DNA of 64,000 nucleotides from Campylobacterales bacterium (lineage in GTDB: Bacteria > Campylobacterota > Campylobacteria > Campylobacterales > Sulfurimonadaceae), in the NCBI GenBank assembly GCA_016938175.1, contig JAFGVE010000032.1, forward strand, positions 1-64,000. Reading direction: 5' to 3'. Below, piece by piece: positions 17,534 through 26,341 of the stretch (positions are counted from its first letter, which is position 1; the number at the start of each line of letters is the position of its first letter). The notes beneath the pieces are model-generated. The model was not told where the DNA came from and ran no database searches. It saw only the letters and a program-made list of their open reading frames with translations. Made by a program: the position numbers and the translations under genes.

Positions 17534-18874
17534 CTAAATATCTGTCTCTGAAACGACCCTGTTACGTCCACTGTTTTTTGCCATATAGAGTGCTTTGTCC
17601 GCTCTCTCTATAGCCTCTAACATTCCCTCTTTACGACGCACTTCACTCACACCGAAACTAGCCGTTACATCTTTTACAAAAGTAAACTCAAGCTCTTTTA
17701 TGTTTTTGCGAATTTTCTCCGCTATTAAAAGTGCCTGCTTTAAATCCGCCGTAGGCAAAAGAGCCACAAACTCCTCTCCACCCCATCTGCACACTATGTC
17801 AATGTTACGTAGAGTCATAGAGAGTGTATGTGCTACTGCAACAAGTACATCATCACCTCTGTTATGTCCATAACTGTCATTAATAACTTTAAAATGGTCA
17901 ATATCAATGAGTAAAAGACTTAATGGACTCTCTCGAGAGAGCATATTTTTATATGCCAAATTGAAAAGTTCACCAAACTTTGAACGGTTATATAAGCCTG
18001 TTAAAGTATCAACAGATGCTTTTTTCTCGTACTCATTTGCTTTATCTTCAAGTGTAGAGTTTATACTGTTAAGCTCTTCATGGTACTCTTTTATCAGCCT
18101 AGCCCAACGCGAGTATGTTAAAGAGATAAGCTCTTTTTGGGTAATCACACCCTCTAATCTGCCTTTAGCGTCCACAACAACAGCACGTTTAAACTTGTTT
18201 ATACGCATAAAGTCAAGTGCTTCTTTAATAGATGCGCTTTTAGAAATGGTTTCAACAGGTGTAGACATATAGTGTTCGATACTTCTTGAAAGGTCTAACT
18301 TCTCTTTTACAAGTCGCATAACGTCTTTTGTCGTAATAATACCTATGGGTTTTGCATCTTCAACAACTATAGCGTTATCAAAAGACTGCATTGCAATATC
18401 TTGAAAAAGTTCTGCGGTACTGATATCTTTACTAATCCACTTCATACGTTTTCCAAGCTTTAAAAAGTCTTGAAGCTTGTAGTTTTCCATAAGTGTCTCA
18501 GGATCTATATTATTTGTAATATCTGTATGCGTGACTATACCGCAGAGCTGTTCATCTTCATCAACAACAGCCATCTGCTCACATTCCGTTGGTCTATCGA
18601 CAATATCCAAAACATCAAGTACATTTTTATTTCTATGAATTGAGGGAACTTTACGTAAAGTAAGTGTGTTGAGAGGTTTTTGCACATCCAGACCGCTAGC
18701 ACTCATTTTCAGTAAGTCGGCAGCTCCAAATACAAAATACTCCCCTTCATGTGGCACTAAAGCCGTTCTATGCTGGCTCTCGAAAATACTCTCCACCGCT
18801 ACTGAGATTGTATCCGTCATGTTAACAGTAACAACATCTTTTGTAGCTATATCTCTTATAGTTGGAAACTTCAT
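17534..18874 (-). CDS. CBS-domain diguanylate cyclase
   Basis: A 446-residue soluble protein with four CBS motifs (two tandem pairs, roughly residues 1-130 and 135-265), then a short coiled linker and a GGDEF domain. The active site is GGEEF at 365-369, preceded by an RNID inhibitory site at 356-359, so it should be an active, feedback-inhibited c-di-GMP synthase. CBS pairs typically bind adenine nucleotides, suggesting energy-state control. It is a single gene, with a ribosome binding site (AGGAG) just before its ATG. Confidence 0.92.
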   Translation of the reverse strand: MKFPTIRDIATKDVVTVNMTDTISVAVESIFESQHRTALVPHEGEYFVFGAADLLKMSASGLDVQKPLNTLTLRKVPSIHRNKNVLDVLDIVDRPTECEQMAVVDEDEQLCGIVTHTDITNNIDPETLMENYKLQDFLKLGKRMKWISKDISTAELFQDIAMQSFDNAIVVEDAKPIGIITTKDVMRLVKEKLDLSRSIEHYMSTPVETISKSASIKEALDFMRINKFKRAVVVDAKGRLEGVITQKELISLTYSRWARLIKEYHEELNSINSTLEDKANEYEKKASVDTLTGLYNRSKFGELFNLAYKNMLSRESPLSLLLIDIDHFKVINDSYGHNRGDDVLVAVAHTLSMTLRNIDIVCRWGGEEFVALLPTADLKQALLIAEKIRKNIKELEFTFVKDVTASFGVSEVRRKEGMLEAIERADKALYMAKNSGRNRVVSETDI

Positions 18875-18947
18875 GTGAAAAGAACTCCTTTGCTATATAA
18901 TCCTTAATTATAGAACAAATTACTTGAATAGATACTTTAAACCCTTT

Positions 18948-19475
18948 TCACTCTTTAATTATAGTAATGACAAGCTCTCCAACTTCAAAACCAAACTTTT
19001 TCATTTTAGAGTGATTTATAATGACTCCATCCTCTTGAAGGTGCAACCAATCACGAACATCTATGTCAATCGTTCCATCACCATAAGGTACTCGCATTGT
19101 ATAATCTATCATCACCGTATTACCATTGGCAATCATAGGAGCTTCTCCTACTATGTCTCCTGCTGTGCCTATAAATTTTTTCGCTTCTGCAGTTGGCTGC
19201 AGTTTCCAGACTCTGTGTTGTTTTTCCCCATCATTATAAACAAAATGCTCATCAAGAGTGCCTATGCCATCCGCATCCCAACTTCCAAATAAGTCCCCTT
19301 TAAAACTTCGAATAATTTTGCCGCTTGAGTCTTTAACTACTCCGTACGCTTTAAGCTTGCCACTAAAATACTTTTGAGGTATAAACTCCGGTGTCGTGGC
19401 ATTAAAATCCTCTATCTGCATAGAGGAACACCCAAGTAAAAAAAGTCCTATACACAATGAGAGAACTGTCTTCAT
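18948..19475 (-). CDS. DUF3833-family lipoprotein
   Basis: A 175-residue lipoprotein: signal and lipobox LFLLGC (Cys16), then the DUF3833 core (TPEFIPQKYFSGKLKAYGVV, SFKGDLFGSWDADGIGTLDEHFVYNDGE). Members are always found next to cfa, DUF1365 and FAD amine oxidase genes, exactly as here. Biochemical role unknown; an envelope role in lipid modification is inferred. It overlaps the end of the cfa gene by four bases and is the last gene of the nine-gene run. Confidence 0.85.
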   Translation of the reverse strand: MKTVLSLCIGLFLLGCSSMQIEDFNATTPEFIPQKYFSGKLKAYGVVKDSSGKIIRSFKGDLFGSWDADGIGTLDEHFVYNDGEKQHRVWKLQPTAEAKKFIGTAGDIVGEAPMIANGNTVMIDYTMRVPYGDGTIDIDVRDWLHLQEDGVIINHSKMKKFGFEVGELVITIIKE

Positions 19476-20695
19476 GCTACTAGTCCACGATTAAGATAGA
19501 TATTTTGATCTCGTGAAAAAACCATCTGCACCAAGCCAATGTTACGTGTCAAAAATGCTGCTTCACAGTAGTTTAGGTACATTTTCCACATACGAATGAA
19601 GTACTCATCAAAACCCAACTCCTTCACTTTTTCAAGTTTGGCACTGAAGTTTTCATCCCATAAACGCAGTGTTTTTGCATAATCTTCTGCAAACTCCTCC
19701 ATATGAAGCAAATTAAGCCTTGTATGTTGACGCGTTACTTCCAAAACCTTGCTGACACTTGGGAGATGCCCACCCGGAAATATATACTTTTGTATAAAAT
19801 CCGTACTCTTTGCATACGCCTCATATCGCTGATCCGGAATGGTAATTACCTGCATCGCCAATACCCCGCTTGGTTTAAGCAGAGACTCACACTTTTTAAA
19901 AAATACATCAAAATACTCTGCACCCACAGCTTCAAACATCTCAATGGAGATAATTGCATCGAAACTTCCCTCTAAGTCACGATAATCTTTGAGTAAAATA
20001 TCTATCTGTTCTTCAACATCTGCAACTCTAAAACGCTCATGACAGAGTGCTTTTTGCTCTTTTGAGAGTGTTACTGTAGTGACATCGCAGCCCATTTTTG
20101 CCAAATGAATCGCCATTGCTCCCCAGCCCGAACCAATCTCTAAAACCTTTGCTCCCTCCTTAATACGAAGTTTATGAGCTAAATGCTCTATTTTTCGTCT
20201 TTGTGCACTATGCAAATCTTCATTTTCATGTCTGAAAATTGCACCTGAGTACATCATAGTCTCATCTAGCATTAACTCAAAAAACTCATTTGAAAGGTCA
20301 TAATGTTGCGCTATGTTTTTACGTGCACGCGTTTTAGAGTTTTTTCGTAAAAGATGTTTTACTCTATTGGATATACCAAAAAAATTAGAGAGTTTGACTC
20401 CACTCCCATCATCACTTTTAACTCCAAGTTTATGTGAGTTTAGAAGTGCCAGTTTTATAAGTTCTGTGAGATTTGAAGTCTCAAAATCCCCATCCATATA
20501 ACTCTCAGCAAAGCCAATATCTCCATAAAGTGCCAAACGTTTAAAAAAATCTGCCGAATGGATTTTCAAACTCACTTGCGGAGTTCCTCCATCACCATAT
20601 TTTGCCTCTCTTTTATCAGGATACATTACATGCAGGCTTCCCTGTTCTATTTTCGAGAGGTAATTCTCTCCCATCTTCATCCATAAACGTTTCAT
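19472..20695 (-). CDS. cfa: Cyclopropane-fatty-acyl-phospholipid synthase family protein
   Basis: A 407-residue SAM-dependent methyltransferase of the Cfa/Mycolic acid synthase family. It contains the N-terminal lipid-binding part (LYGDIGFAESYMDGDFET), ARKNIAQHYDLSNEFFELMLDETMMYSGAIF, the SAM motif VLEIGSGWGAMAIHLAKMGC, and YIFPGGHLPS. It modifies unsaturated acyl chains of membrane phospholipids. Its partners here (FAD amine oxidase, DUF1365, DUF3833) form the set linked in Rhodobacter-type systems to furan or other modified fatty acids made under singlet-oxygen stress, so the product may not be a simple cyclopropane. Confidence 0.9.
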   Translation of the reverse strand: MKRLWMKMGENYLSKIEQGSLHVMYPDKREAKYGDGGTPQVSLKIHSADFFKRLALYGDIGFAESYMDGDFETSNLTELIKLALLNSHKLGVKSDDGSGVKLSNFFGISNRVKHLLRKNSKTRARKNIAQHYDLSNEFFELMLDETMMYSGAIFRHENEDLHSAQRRKIEHLAHKLRIKEGAKVLEIGSGWGAMAIHLAKMGCDVTTVTLSKEQKALCHERFRVADVEEQIDILLKDYRDLEGSFDAIISIEMFEAVGAEYFDVFFKKCESLLKPSGVLAMQVITIPDQRYEAYAKSTDFIQKYIFPGGHLPSVSKVLEVTRQHTRLNLLHMEEFAEDYAKTLRLWDENFSAKLEKVKELGFDEYFIRMWKMYLNYCEAAFLTRNIGLVQMVFSRDQNIYLNRGLVA

Positions 20696-20696
20696 A

Positions 20697-21422
20697 TTAA
20701 AACCTCCTCAGTTGATCTTGCGGGATTGGTGAAGTAAAACGCAAACCCTTTATATACAGTTTAAAACTCTGATAAAGAGTACGCGTAACTACTCGATATG
20801 TTAAAAAAAGATGTCTGAAAAAGAGTGTGCGAATACTCTTAGAGCTAAACTCATGAGCTTGTGTATCGAGTCTGGCTATGAGTTTTTTTTCATTATCTTC
20901 AAACAGGGTAATGGAGAGTTTGAGTTCTTCTCGTGTGTACTCTAAAACAAACTTATACAAACCGTCACGTTTTAAAAAGGGTGAGACATACATATCTTTA
21001 AAAACACTTCCACTATATGTTTTCTCATTTGATGATGTGAGCTTTACCGGATAAACTATACGCCCACCGTTATAATTATGTACCTCAACTAACATCTCTG
21101 TAGGTTTATTTTCTTCATTAAAAAGTACCAAAATGCTAATTGGATTAAAAACGAAGTTAAACATTCTAGGCAGTGTCAAAAAACGCATAGAAGCAACACT
21201 CTCTTTAGGTATAGAAAACTGTTCCAAAAGTGCATCTACATTTTCCCTAAAATCCTCACTACGTCCAAAATGATCTTTTGCCTTAAATGTAAAAAAAGAG
21301 GATTTGAGAGTGGATAGTTTCTCTACATCAATATCAAGCAGAAAAAAGGGATAGCTAAAGGCGTGCTCTTTTGGAGTAAATCGCTTATGATAGACACTCC
21401 CCTCATATATAAGATGGCTCAT
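20697..21422 (-). CDS. DUF1365-family protein
   Basis: A 241-residue DUF1365 protein: HLIYEGSVYHKRFTPKEHAFSYPFFLLDID at the N-terminus, an RFLTLPRMFNFVFNPISILV segment, then EVHNYNGGRIVYPVKL and a Cys-poor C-terminal half. The family is of unknown activity and is regularly encoded between an FAD amine oxidase and a Cfa-type enzyme. It shares a four-base ATGA overlap with the upstream oxidoreductase gene and is one base from cfa, so the three are translated together. Confidence 0.88.
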   Translation of the reverse strand: MSHLIYEGSVYHKRFTPKEHAFSYPFFLLDIDVEKLSTLKSSFFTFKAKDHFGRSEDFRENVDALLEQFSIPKESVASMRFLTLPRMFNFVFNPISILVLFNEENKPTEMLVEVHNYNGGRIVYPVKLTSSNEKTYSGSVFKDMYVSPFLKRDGLYKFVLEYTREELKLSITLFEDNEKKLIARLDTQAHEFSSKSIRTLFFRHLFLTYRVVTRTLYQSFKLYIKGLRFTSPIPQDQLRRF

Positions 21423-22654
21423 AATTCACATCCAAACTCTTTGGCTATCTCATTGGCACTCCATAGCCCATCTTCATGAAAACCGTAACGCCAGTAAGCA
21501 CCTGCAAAATATGTATTGTTTTTCCCACTTATTTCACAGCGTCTCTTCTGAGCAGCAATCGCCTCAGCATTAAACTGCGGATGCTCGTAAGATATGCGCT
21601 CTATAACCTCTTCTAAGGAGTCTATCTCATTGAGTGAGACAAAATACTCTTTTGCAGCATCTAAATTTTGCAGACGATTTATCCAGTATGAAAGCGTAAC
21701 ACTATCATCTCGTACTCCATGCTTATAGTTCCAAGCTGCGTAAATATTTTTATTTGGATAGAGCGCTTTTGTATCGTTGTGTAAAAGCGCATCATTCGCT
21801 TTATATGCAAAAGCACTGAGTATCTCTTTTTCATCTTCACTTGCATCCGCTAAAAGCTCGAGCGTTTGCGGAGCATGAGAGGCAAAAATAACCTTGTCGT
21901 AAAAAACTTCTCTTTTATTTGCAAAAGAGAGAACAACTCCGTTTTCTTGACGTTTGACACTCTGTATCTCTGCATTGAGCACAATTTTTCCAGATATATG
22001 CGCCTTTATTTTGTTTACATAATTTACAGAGCCATTACTAACTGTAAGCCATTGATGCTGTGTACTTACGCCCAAAAGTCCATGATTTTTAAAAAACTGT
22101 AAAAAAGTACGCGCTGGAAAAGCGTGCATCTCATCACTCGGTGTAGACCAAATCGCCGCTCCCATAGGTAAAATATAACGCTCTTGAAATGTTTCGCCAA
22201 AATCTAAAAGATACTCTCCAAGCGTTTTATCCAAATCACTCGAATTACTCTCTACATCTCTATTTGCTTTTTTGTTAAAACGAATAATGTCAAATATCAT
22301 TTTATAGTGAGCTGCTGAAAAAAGATTTCTTTTTTGAAAAAAGAGTCCGCCAAGAGTCTGTGCATTGTAAGCCACATCACTCTTTTTATCCCAAAAGCCA
22401 AAACTCATATCTGAATTTTCTATCTTTACATCAAGAGTTTTAAAAAGCTTTGTAAGTAGTGGATAGGTCTCATAGTTAAAAACCAAAAAGCCAGTATCTA
22501 CACCAAACTTTTTTCCATTTTCTACTATCTGTGTTGTACGAGCATGTCCACCTAAACGTGACTCTTTTTCATAAATATCAACTTCATGCTTCTTACTGAG
22601 CAAATAAGCTGCCCCTAAACCACTTATACCTGCTCCAATTACTGCTATCTTCAT
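21419..22654 (-). CDS. FAD-dependent amine-oxidase-like protein of the cfa cluster
   Basis: A 411-residue flavoprotein. The FAD-binding fold opens at residue 2 (IAVIGAGISGLGAAYLLSKKHEVDIYEKESRLGGHART) and closes at AGAYWRYGFHEDGLWSANEIA. The family (COG2907) is related to protoporphyrinogen and amine oxidases and occurs together with DUF1365 and cfa. In Rhodobacter sphaeroides related genes are RpoE/ChrR-controlled and needed for fatty-acid modification, which I recall from the literature. It has four-base overlaps on both sides. Confidence 0.88.
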   Translation of the reverse strand: MKIAVIGAGISGLGAAYLLSKKHEVDIYEKESRLGGHARTTQIVENGKKFGVDTGFLVFNYETYPLLTKLFKTLDVKIENSDMSFGFWDKKSDVAYNAQTLGGLFFQKRNLFSAAHYKMIFDIIRFNKKANRDVESNSSDLDKTLGEYLLDFGETFQERYILPMGAAIWSTPSDEMHAFPARTFLQFFKNHGLLGVSTQHQWLTVSNGSVNYVNKIKAHISGKIVLNAEIQSVKRQENGVVLSFANKREVFYDKVIFASHAPQTLELLADASEDEKEILSAFAYKANDALLHNDTKALYPNKNIYAAWNYKHGVRDDSVTLSYWINRLQNLDAAKEYFVSLNEIDSLEEVIERISYEHPQFNAEAIAAQKRRCEISGKNNTYFAGAYWRYGFHEDGLWSANEIAKEFGCEL

Positions 22655-23169
22655 CTGTATCTCCCATCTACATCTTGCGGTGTGTAAATCAATCTCTTTA
22701 TATCAAAGCCCTGCGAGAGATAAGTTACTATCTCAGAGAGTTTCTCTTTAGGCATGGTTGGTCTGCGTGACATTATCCAGACTTGTTCAAACTCCTGGTC
22801 TGCCACTACTGCATAGTCGTAATTGCTCTGTAAATAGTAGACATTGTATTTTTTTGAAAATATCCAATAATAGGTCATTGTAATAGAGGACATATTTGTC
22901 CCCTTTGTAGGTTCTGCACTTCCAGTGTACTCTATGAGTTCACCGCCGATTTTATCTTCAAAACAACGGTTAAAAACCTCATATTCGAGTGAATCTACAA
23001 GTTTATACTCAACACTAGAAGCTACGCAACGCTCCTGATAAGTATTGTGTGTACGTGCAATTTCATACCACAAGCCACTAAACTTTTGAGGGTTTACATA
23101 AGTGACAGGTTGCAGAGTTTCTCCAAACAACAGTACTACCAATATGTTCACAGTAATTACAAATTTCAT
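22651..23169 (-). CDS. Exported Blc-like bacterial lipocalin
   Basis: A 172-residue lipocalin. An N-terminal hydrophobic signal precedes PQKFSGLWYEIARTHNTYQERC, the lipocalin GxW motif; YVLQSNYDYAVVADQEFEQVWIMSRRPTMP and the family closing motif follow. There is no lipobox Cys, unlike E. coli Blc and the second lipocalin at 42 kb, so this one is probably free in the periplasm. Lipocalins bind fatty acids or lysophospholipids; here it may carry modified or damaged lipids. It overlaps the downstream oxidoreductase gene by four bases. Confidence 0.88.
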   Translation of the reverse strand: MKFVITVNILVVLLFGETLQPVTYVNPQKFSGLWYEIARTHNTYQERCVASSVEYKLVDSLEYEVFNRCFEDKIGGELIEYTGSAEPTKGTNMSSITMTYYWIFSKKYNVYYLQSNYDYAVVADQEFEQVWIMSRRPTMPKEKLSEIVTYLSQGFDIKRLIYTPQDVDGRYR

Positions 23170-23223
23170 AAGGACATTTTATGAAACTTCCCACTCTTTT
23201 CGTAGCGCTCTTTTGTCACTTCA

Positions 23224-24468
23224 TCATATATTTGCGTTAGTTTCTTTATAGAAACGCAGAATGTAAAGTGCGCCTAATTTCAAACAAACGGGTATAGCTG
23301 CATAAATAAGCGAAAGCAGTAGAAGTGAATCTTGTGTAGGTGCTGAGACATCAAACTCAAAAAGTCCCAAAAGACCAAAGCTGACTCCAACACCTAGTGC
23401 TAAAGAGAGTTTTACAAGCATTGCAAAAAAACCAAACAGTGTACCTCCCATCTCTCTTGGAGCGTTTAAACTGTTCTGCGCTACATCCGCTTGCATTGAA
23501 ACGGGAAGTGCCATATCAGCGCCAAGACTCATCCCACTAATTATGGTAATTATAAAAAAAGCGACTACATCGCCCTCTTGTAAAAAAGGGACAAAACTAA
23601 AAGCACTCAGAGCCAAAAGCATGGAGAGAGACCAAGCAGTTTTTTTGGAAGTTTTAAGCGCTACACTATTCCAAAACCATAATGCAACTACTCCACTTGT
23701 AAAATAACTCAAAAGAAGTACTCCAGAGAGCTCTTTAGCTTGTAAAACTAGCTCCACGTAGAGTAAAAAAAGCGTAGCAGGTATAGCGTTGGCAAGAGAA
23801 TTCAGTAAAAATGCACTAAAAAGCTCTTTAGAGTGGCGAAGCTCCCTACCAAAGAGTAAAAGCGTCTCTTTAAAGGAACGAAAATGATTCTGGATGCGCT
23901 GAGAACTTACACTTAAAAAAAAGAGTACAAGTGTTATTGGCAGAGCAATACAGAGTGCCGTAAAAAGAACTAAGAGTGCTGCTTGTGGATTATCTGCAAC
24001 TTCAAAGACAAAAGGGAGTAAGAGTGCAACGAGCACACCTAAGACATTAAAAAATTCTCTTGCAGTTGCAAAGTGCGTATTTTGCTCATAAGTTTTTCCT
24101 AAATCAGCCCCCATTGCATAGTAAGGTACACTCACCAAACTCCAAGCAAAATAGACCAGTACCGAGAAAGCCAAAAGCCATAAATACCCTGCTTCATCTT
24201 GTGGATGTGTTAAAAAATAAAAACTCAGGACTAAAAGCACTCCCCCAAAAAGCATAAACACTTTTCTAGGAAAATAAGCATCACTCCAGTAACCTATAAG
24301 TGGATCTAGTAGCATATCAAAGAGTCTAGCAACTAAAAGTGTCAAACCTACGCCAAAAAGTCCAAGTCCTACATCTTGAGCATAAAAAGTTGGTAGATAC
24401 ACATATAAAGGAAGTCCTAAAAGAGCAAGAGAAAATGCAGGTAAAGCATAGAGAATATACTCTTTCAT
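23224..24468 (-). CDS. MFS transporter, GPH/MelB-like
   Basis: A 414-residue permease with about twelve transmembrane helices. The first cytoplasmic loop and third helix carry ARLFDMLLDPLIGYWSD, the GPH-type cation symporter signature (DxxxDPxxGxxSD). Substrate unknown. Related transporters recur in the photo-oxidative clusters next to lipocalin and SDR genes. It lies 11 bases downstream of the NTF2-like gene and 55 bases upstream of the lipocalin. Confidence 0.82.
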   Translation of the reverse strand: MKEYILYALPAFSLALLGLPLYVYLPTFYAQDVGLGLFGVGLTLLVARLFDMLLDPLIGYWSDAYFPRKVFMLFGGVLLVLSFYFLTHPQDEAGYLWLLAFSVLVYFAWSLVSVPYYAMGADLGKTYEQNTHFATAREFFNVLGVLVALLLPFVFEVADNPQAALLVLFTALCIALPITLVLFFLSVSSQRIQNHFRSFKETLLLFGRELRHSKELFSAFLLNSLANAIPATLFLLYVELVLQAKELSGVLLLSYFTSGVVALWFWNSVALKTSKKTAWSLSMLLALSAFSFVPFLQEGDVVAFFIITIISGMSLGADMALPVSMQADVAQNSLNAPREMGGTLFGFFAMLVKLSLALGVGVSFGLLGLFEFDVSAPTQDSLLLLSLIYAAIPVCLKLGALYILRFYKETNANI

Positions 24469-24478
24469 ACTAGCACTC

Positions 24479-24910
24479 CTAACTCTCTATCTTTCGCTTT
24501 ATAAAACGTAAAAGAGTGCCTAAAAGAGGTATCTTTTCATAAACATGAGTCGCTGCATCCCAGTAGTCTATGTGCGAGGACACCTTTGCACTTGCTGTAA
24601 AGGTTACACGTGAAATACCCGTAAATGACTCCTCTTTACTCCCTTTTGTAAGTGCATAATGAAAATGCCATCGTATATATGCCACATCTTCATTACTTAA
24701 AACCTCATCAATAATAAAACGGGGGTTATAGAGTTTTGCATACATATTTGTAAAAACATTCTCTATAGCTTCAATCCCCTTTACACTCTGAAAGGGATCA
24801 CTAAACTCTGAGTTTGTATCAAAAAAAATTGCATATTGTGCTCTTGGAGTATCAGGTGTTAGCTTCTCGTAAAAACGTGCATAGGCTTCTGCTGTTAACT
24901 GTGTTCTCAT
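24479..24910 (-). CDS. SnoaL/NTF2-like protein
   Basis: I set the start at the ATG at 24908-24910 (143 residues, MRTQLTAEAYARFYEKL), because this gives a four-base ATGA overlap with the SDR stop; a longer version from 24991 would run 80 bases into the SDR gene. The cone-shaped NTF2-like fold is indicated by YAIFFDTNSEFSDPFQSVKGIEAIENVFTNMY, VAYIRWHFHYAL and SHIDYWDAATHVYEKIPLLG. The protein is a constant partner of the SDR and Cfa genes in photo-oxidative clusters. Catalytic role unknown. Confidence 0.82.
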   Translation of the reverse strand: MRTQLTAEAYARFYEKLTPDTPRAQYAIFFDTNSEFSDPFQSVKGIEAIENVFTNMYAKLYNPRFIIDEVLSNEDVAYIRWHFHYALTKGSKEESFTGISRVTFTASAKVSSHIDYWDAATHVYEKIPLLGTLLRFIKRKIES

Positions 24911-25662
24911 TTGAGTAACCTTTGTGTTATAGAAAAGCTCCAAGAGTATGGCATCATCTGTAAAAGTCTTAAAAATCGGCTCAGCATCCATGGAAAACGT
25001 ATCTCAAATCTTTGCGGTTTTTGTAAGCCTTTATAGATACTGTGTGTTGCTTCTTTTGGAGAGAGAAGTTGAGGCATAGTAAATTCGTTTTTCTCTGTCA
25101 AACGTGTTTTTACAAAGCCGTGGTTAATAACCTGCAGGTATATACCTTTTGATTTAAGTTCAGGATACATTGACTCACAGAAGTTCAGCAATGCTGCTTT
25201 AGGTGCAGAGTAGGCTCCTCCGTAAGGAAGACCAAAATAACTTGAAACACTCGCATTAAAAACCAAATGTCCTCTACCTTGCTTTTCAAAATGAGAAACA
25301 ACTTCCAATGCAACTCTTACAGCACCCACATAGTTAATCTCATTCATCCTCTCCCACTCCTGTATATCAGAGTCCCAAATACTTGTATTTTCATAAACCG
25401 CTGCGTTATACATGCATATATCTAAACCTCCAAAAGCTTCAAAAGCCCTATGCACAGCCAAGCTTACACTTTCACTCTCTCTAACATCAACGCTTTGTAA
25501 AATTACCCGCTCTCTATACTGTATTTTAAGTGCTTGAAGATTCTCTGATGCAGCAGTATCTCGTGAGCTGAGAATAAGCTTGTGCCCTTTAAGTAAAAGA
25601 AGTTTTGCTAAAGCAAAGCCGATACCGCTACTTGCTCCGATAAGCCAGACTCGTAAAGGCAT
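24907..25662 (-). CDS. Short-chain dehydrogenase/reductase
   Basis: A 251-residue SDR. Cofactor motif WLIGASSGIGFALAKLLLLKG at the N-terminus, an NAAVYEN motif near 85, the catalytic Ser in NASVSSYFG and YGGAYSAPKAALLNF (Tyr-x3-Lys) near 150. NADP(H) use is likely from the TGxxxGIG-type loop followed by SSRD. Substrate unknown. It lies three bases from the flavin reductase gene and overlaps the NTF2-like gene, in the order usual for this cluster. Confidence 0.9.
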   Translation of the reverse strand: MPLRVWLIGASSGIGFALAKLLLLKGHKLILSSRDTAASENLQALKIQYRERVILQSVDVRESESVSLAVHRAFEAFGGLDICMYNAAVYENTSIWDSDIQEWERMNEINYVGAVRVALEVVSHFEKQGRGHLVFNASVSSYFGLPYGGAYSAPKAALLNFCESMYPELKSKGIYLQVINHGFVKTRLTEKNEFTMPQLLSPKEATHSIYKGLQKPQRFEIRFPWMLSRFLRLLQMMPYSWSFSITQRLLK

Positions 25663-25665
25663 ACT

Positions 25666-26175
25666 TTAGTCTCTCTCTACTCTTTTAGGACTTTGCGATA
25701 TAGTTTCATAATATCCACGACCTAAAAAGAGTGTTGGTAAAACATCTTTACTCTCTTTGTTATGAATACAAAGAACGTCTGCTATAAAAATATCATGATC
25801 ACCAAAATTTACTATCTCTACTACTCTGCACTCATAAATCATATATGCCTCTTCAATGAGTGTACTCTTAATAGCATCAGCTTTCTTAGGAGTTAAGCCT
25901 GTGAGTGCAAATTTATCTCCGCCATGTTGTGAACCTGCTTTCTCCATAGCTTCAAAATAACTGTAATCCATAAAGTTTATAGAGAAGTGCCCTAGAGCGT
26001 GTACTAAGTCATAACTCTCATTTTCGGGACGAATAGCAACTGCATAACGAAAAGGTGCCTTTGAAACTGGCATATGCCAAGACATAGGCATAAAGTTGTT
26101 TCCACAAGCTAGTAATGCAGTTAGCCTTGGTTGTGAATGACACTGCGAATTTAAAATTTTTGTTGTTGTAAACAT
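25666..26175 (-). CDS. Flavin reductase family protein (FMN-binding split barrel)
   Basis: A 169-residue FMN-binding protein. GNNFMPMSWHMPVSKAPFRYAVAI near residue 26 is the flavin-binding segment of the flavin reductase/DIM6-NTAB family, followed by HALGHFSINFMDYSYFEAMEKAG and a C-terminal LFLGRGYYETI. It would reduce flavin or use bound FMN in a redox reaction. It is the first gene of the nine-gene minus-strand run and is preceded by a good ribosome binding site (GAGGAGCAG). Confidence 0.82.
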   Translation of the reverse strand: MFTTTKILNSQCHSQPRLTALLACGNNFMPMSWHMPVSKAPFRYAVAIRPENESYDLVHALGHFSINFMDYSYFEAMEKAGSQHGGDKFALTGLTPKKADAIKSTLIEEAYMIYECRVVEIVNFGDHDIFIADVLCIHNKESKDVLPTLFLGRGYYETISQSPKRVERD

Positions 26176-26260
26176 CTACTGCTCCTCAAATATTTCTGTA
26201 TTGTAAAAAGATTTAAAAAGTTTTCGTATGCTTATTTTGTTCGTTTATTACTCTTTATAT

Positions 26261-26290
26261 ACTATGAAGCTATAAATTATGACTATGAAG
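26261..26290. promoter_or_regulatory. Pair of 9-bp direct repeats spaced by 12 bp, candidate LytTR binding site
   Basis: ACTATGAAG at 26261-26269 and again, identically, at 26282-26290, with exactly 12 bases between. A 9-12-9 direct repeat is the classic LytTR operator geometry (AgrA, ComE, AlgR-like), and 6 of 9 bases match the AgrA half-site ACAGTTAAG. It lies between the divergent flavin reductase and flippase-like genes. The downstream copy overlaps the -35 position of a plausible plus-strand promoter (-10 CATAAT, 26307-26312), and a minus-strand TATATA lies at 26255-26260. A LytTR regulator is encoded 13 kb away. Confidence 0.45.
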
Positions 26291-26341
26291 TGTAATTACT
26301 TTAGGGCATAATGTAAAAAGATTTTTCAAGAGGGAGTTGTT

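Noticed and set aside
24911..24991. Longer N-terminus for the NTF2-like protein
   Set aside because: It would overlap the SDR gene by about 80 bases; the ATG at 24910 gives the usual four-base overlap and the right family length.
26202..26324. TGTAAAAAGATTT repeated at 26202 and 26312
   Set aside because: A-rich direct repeat 110 bases apart with no matching geometry for a known operator; likely chance.
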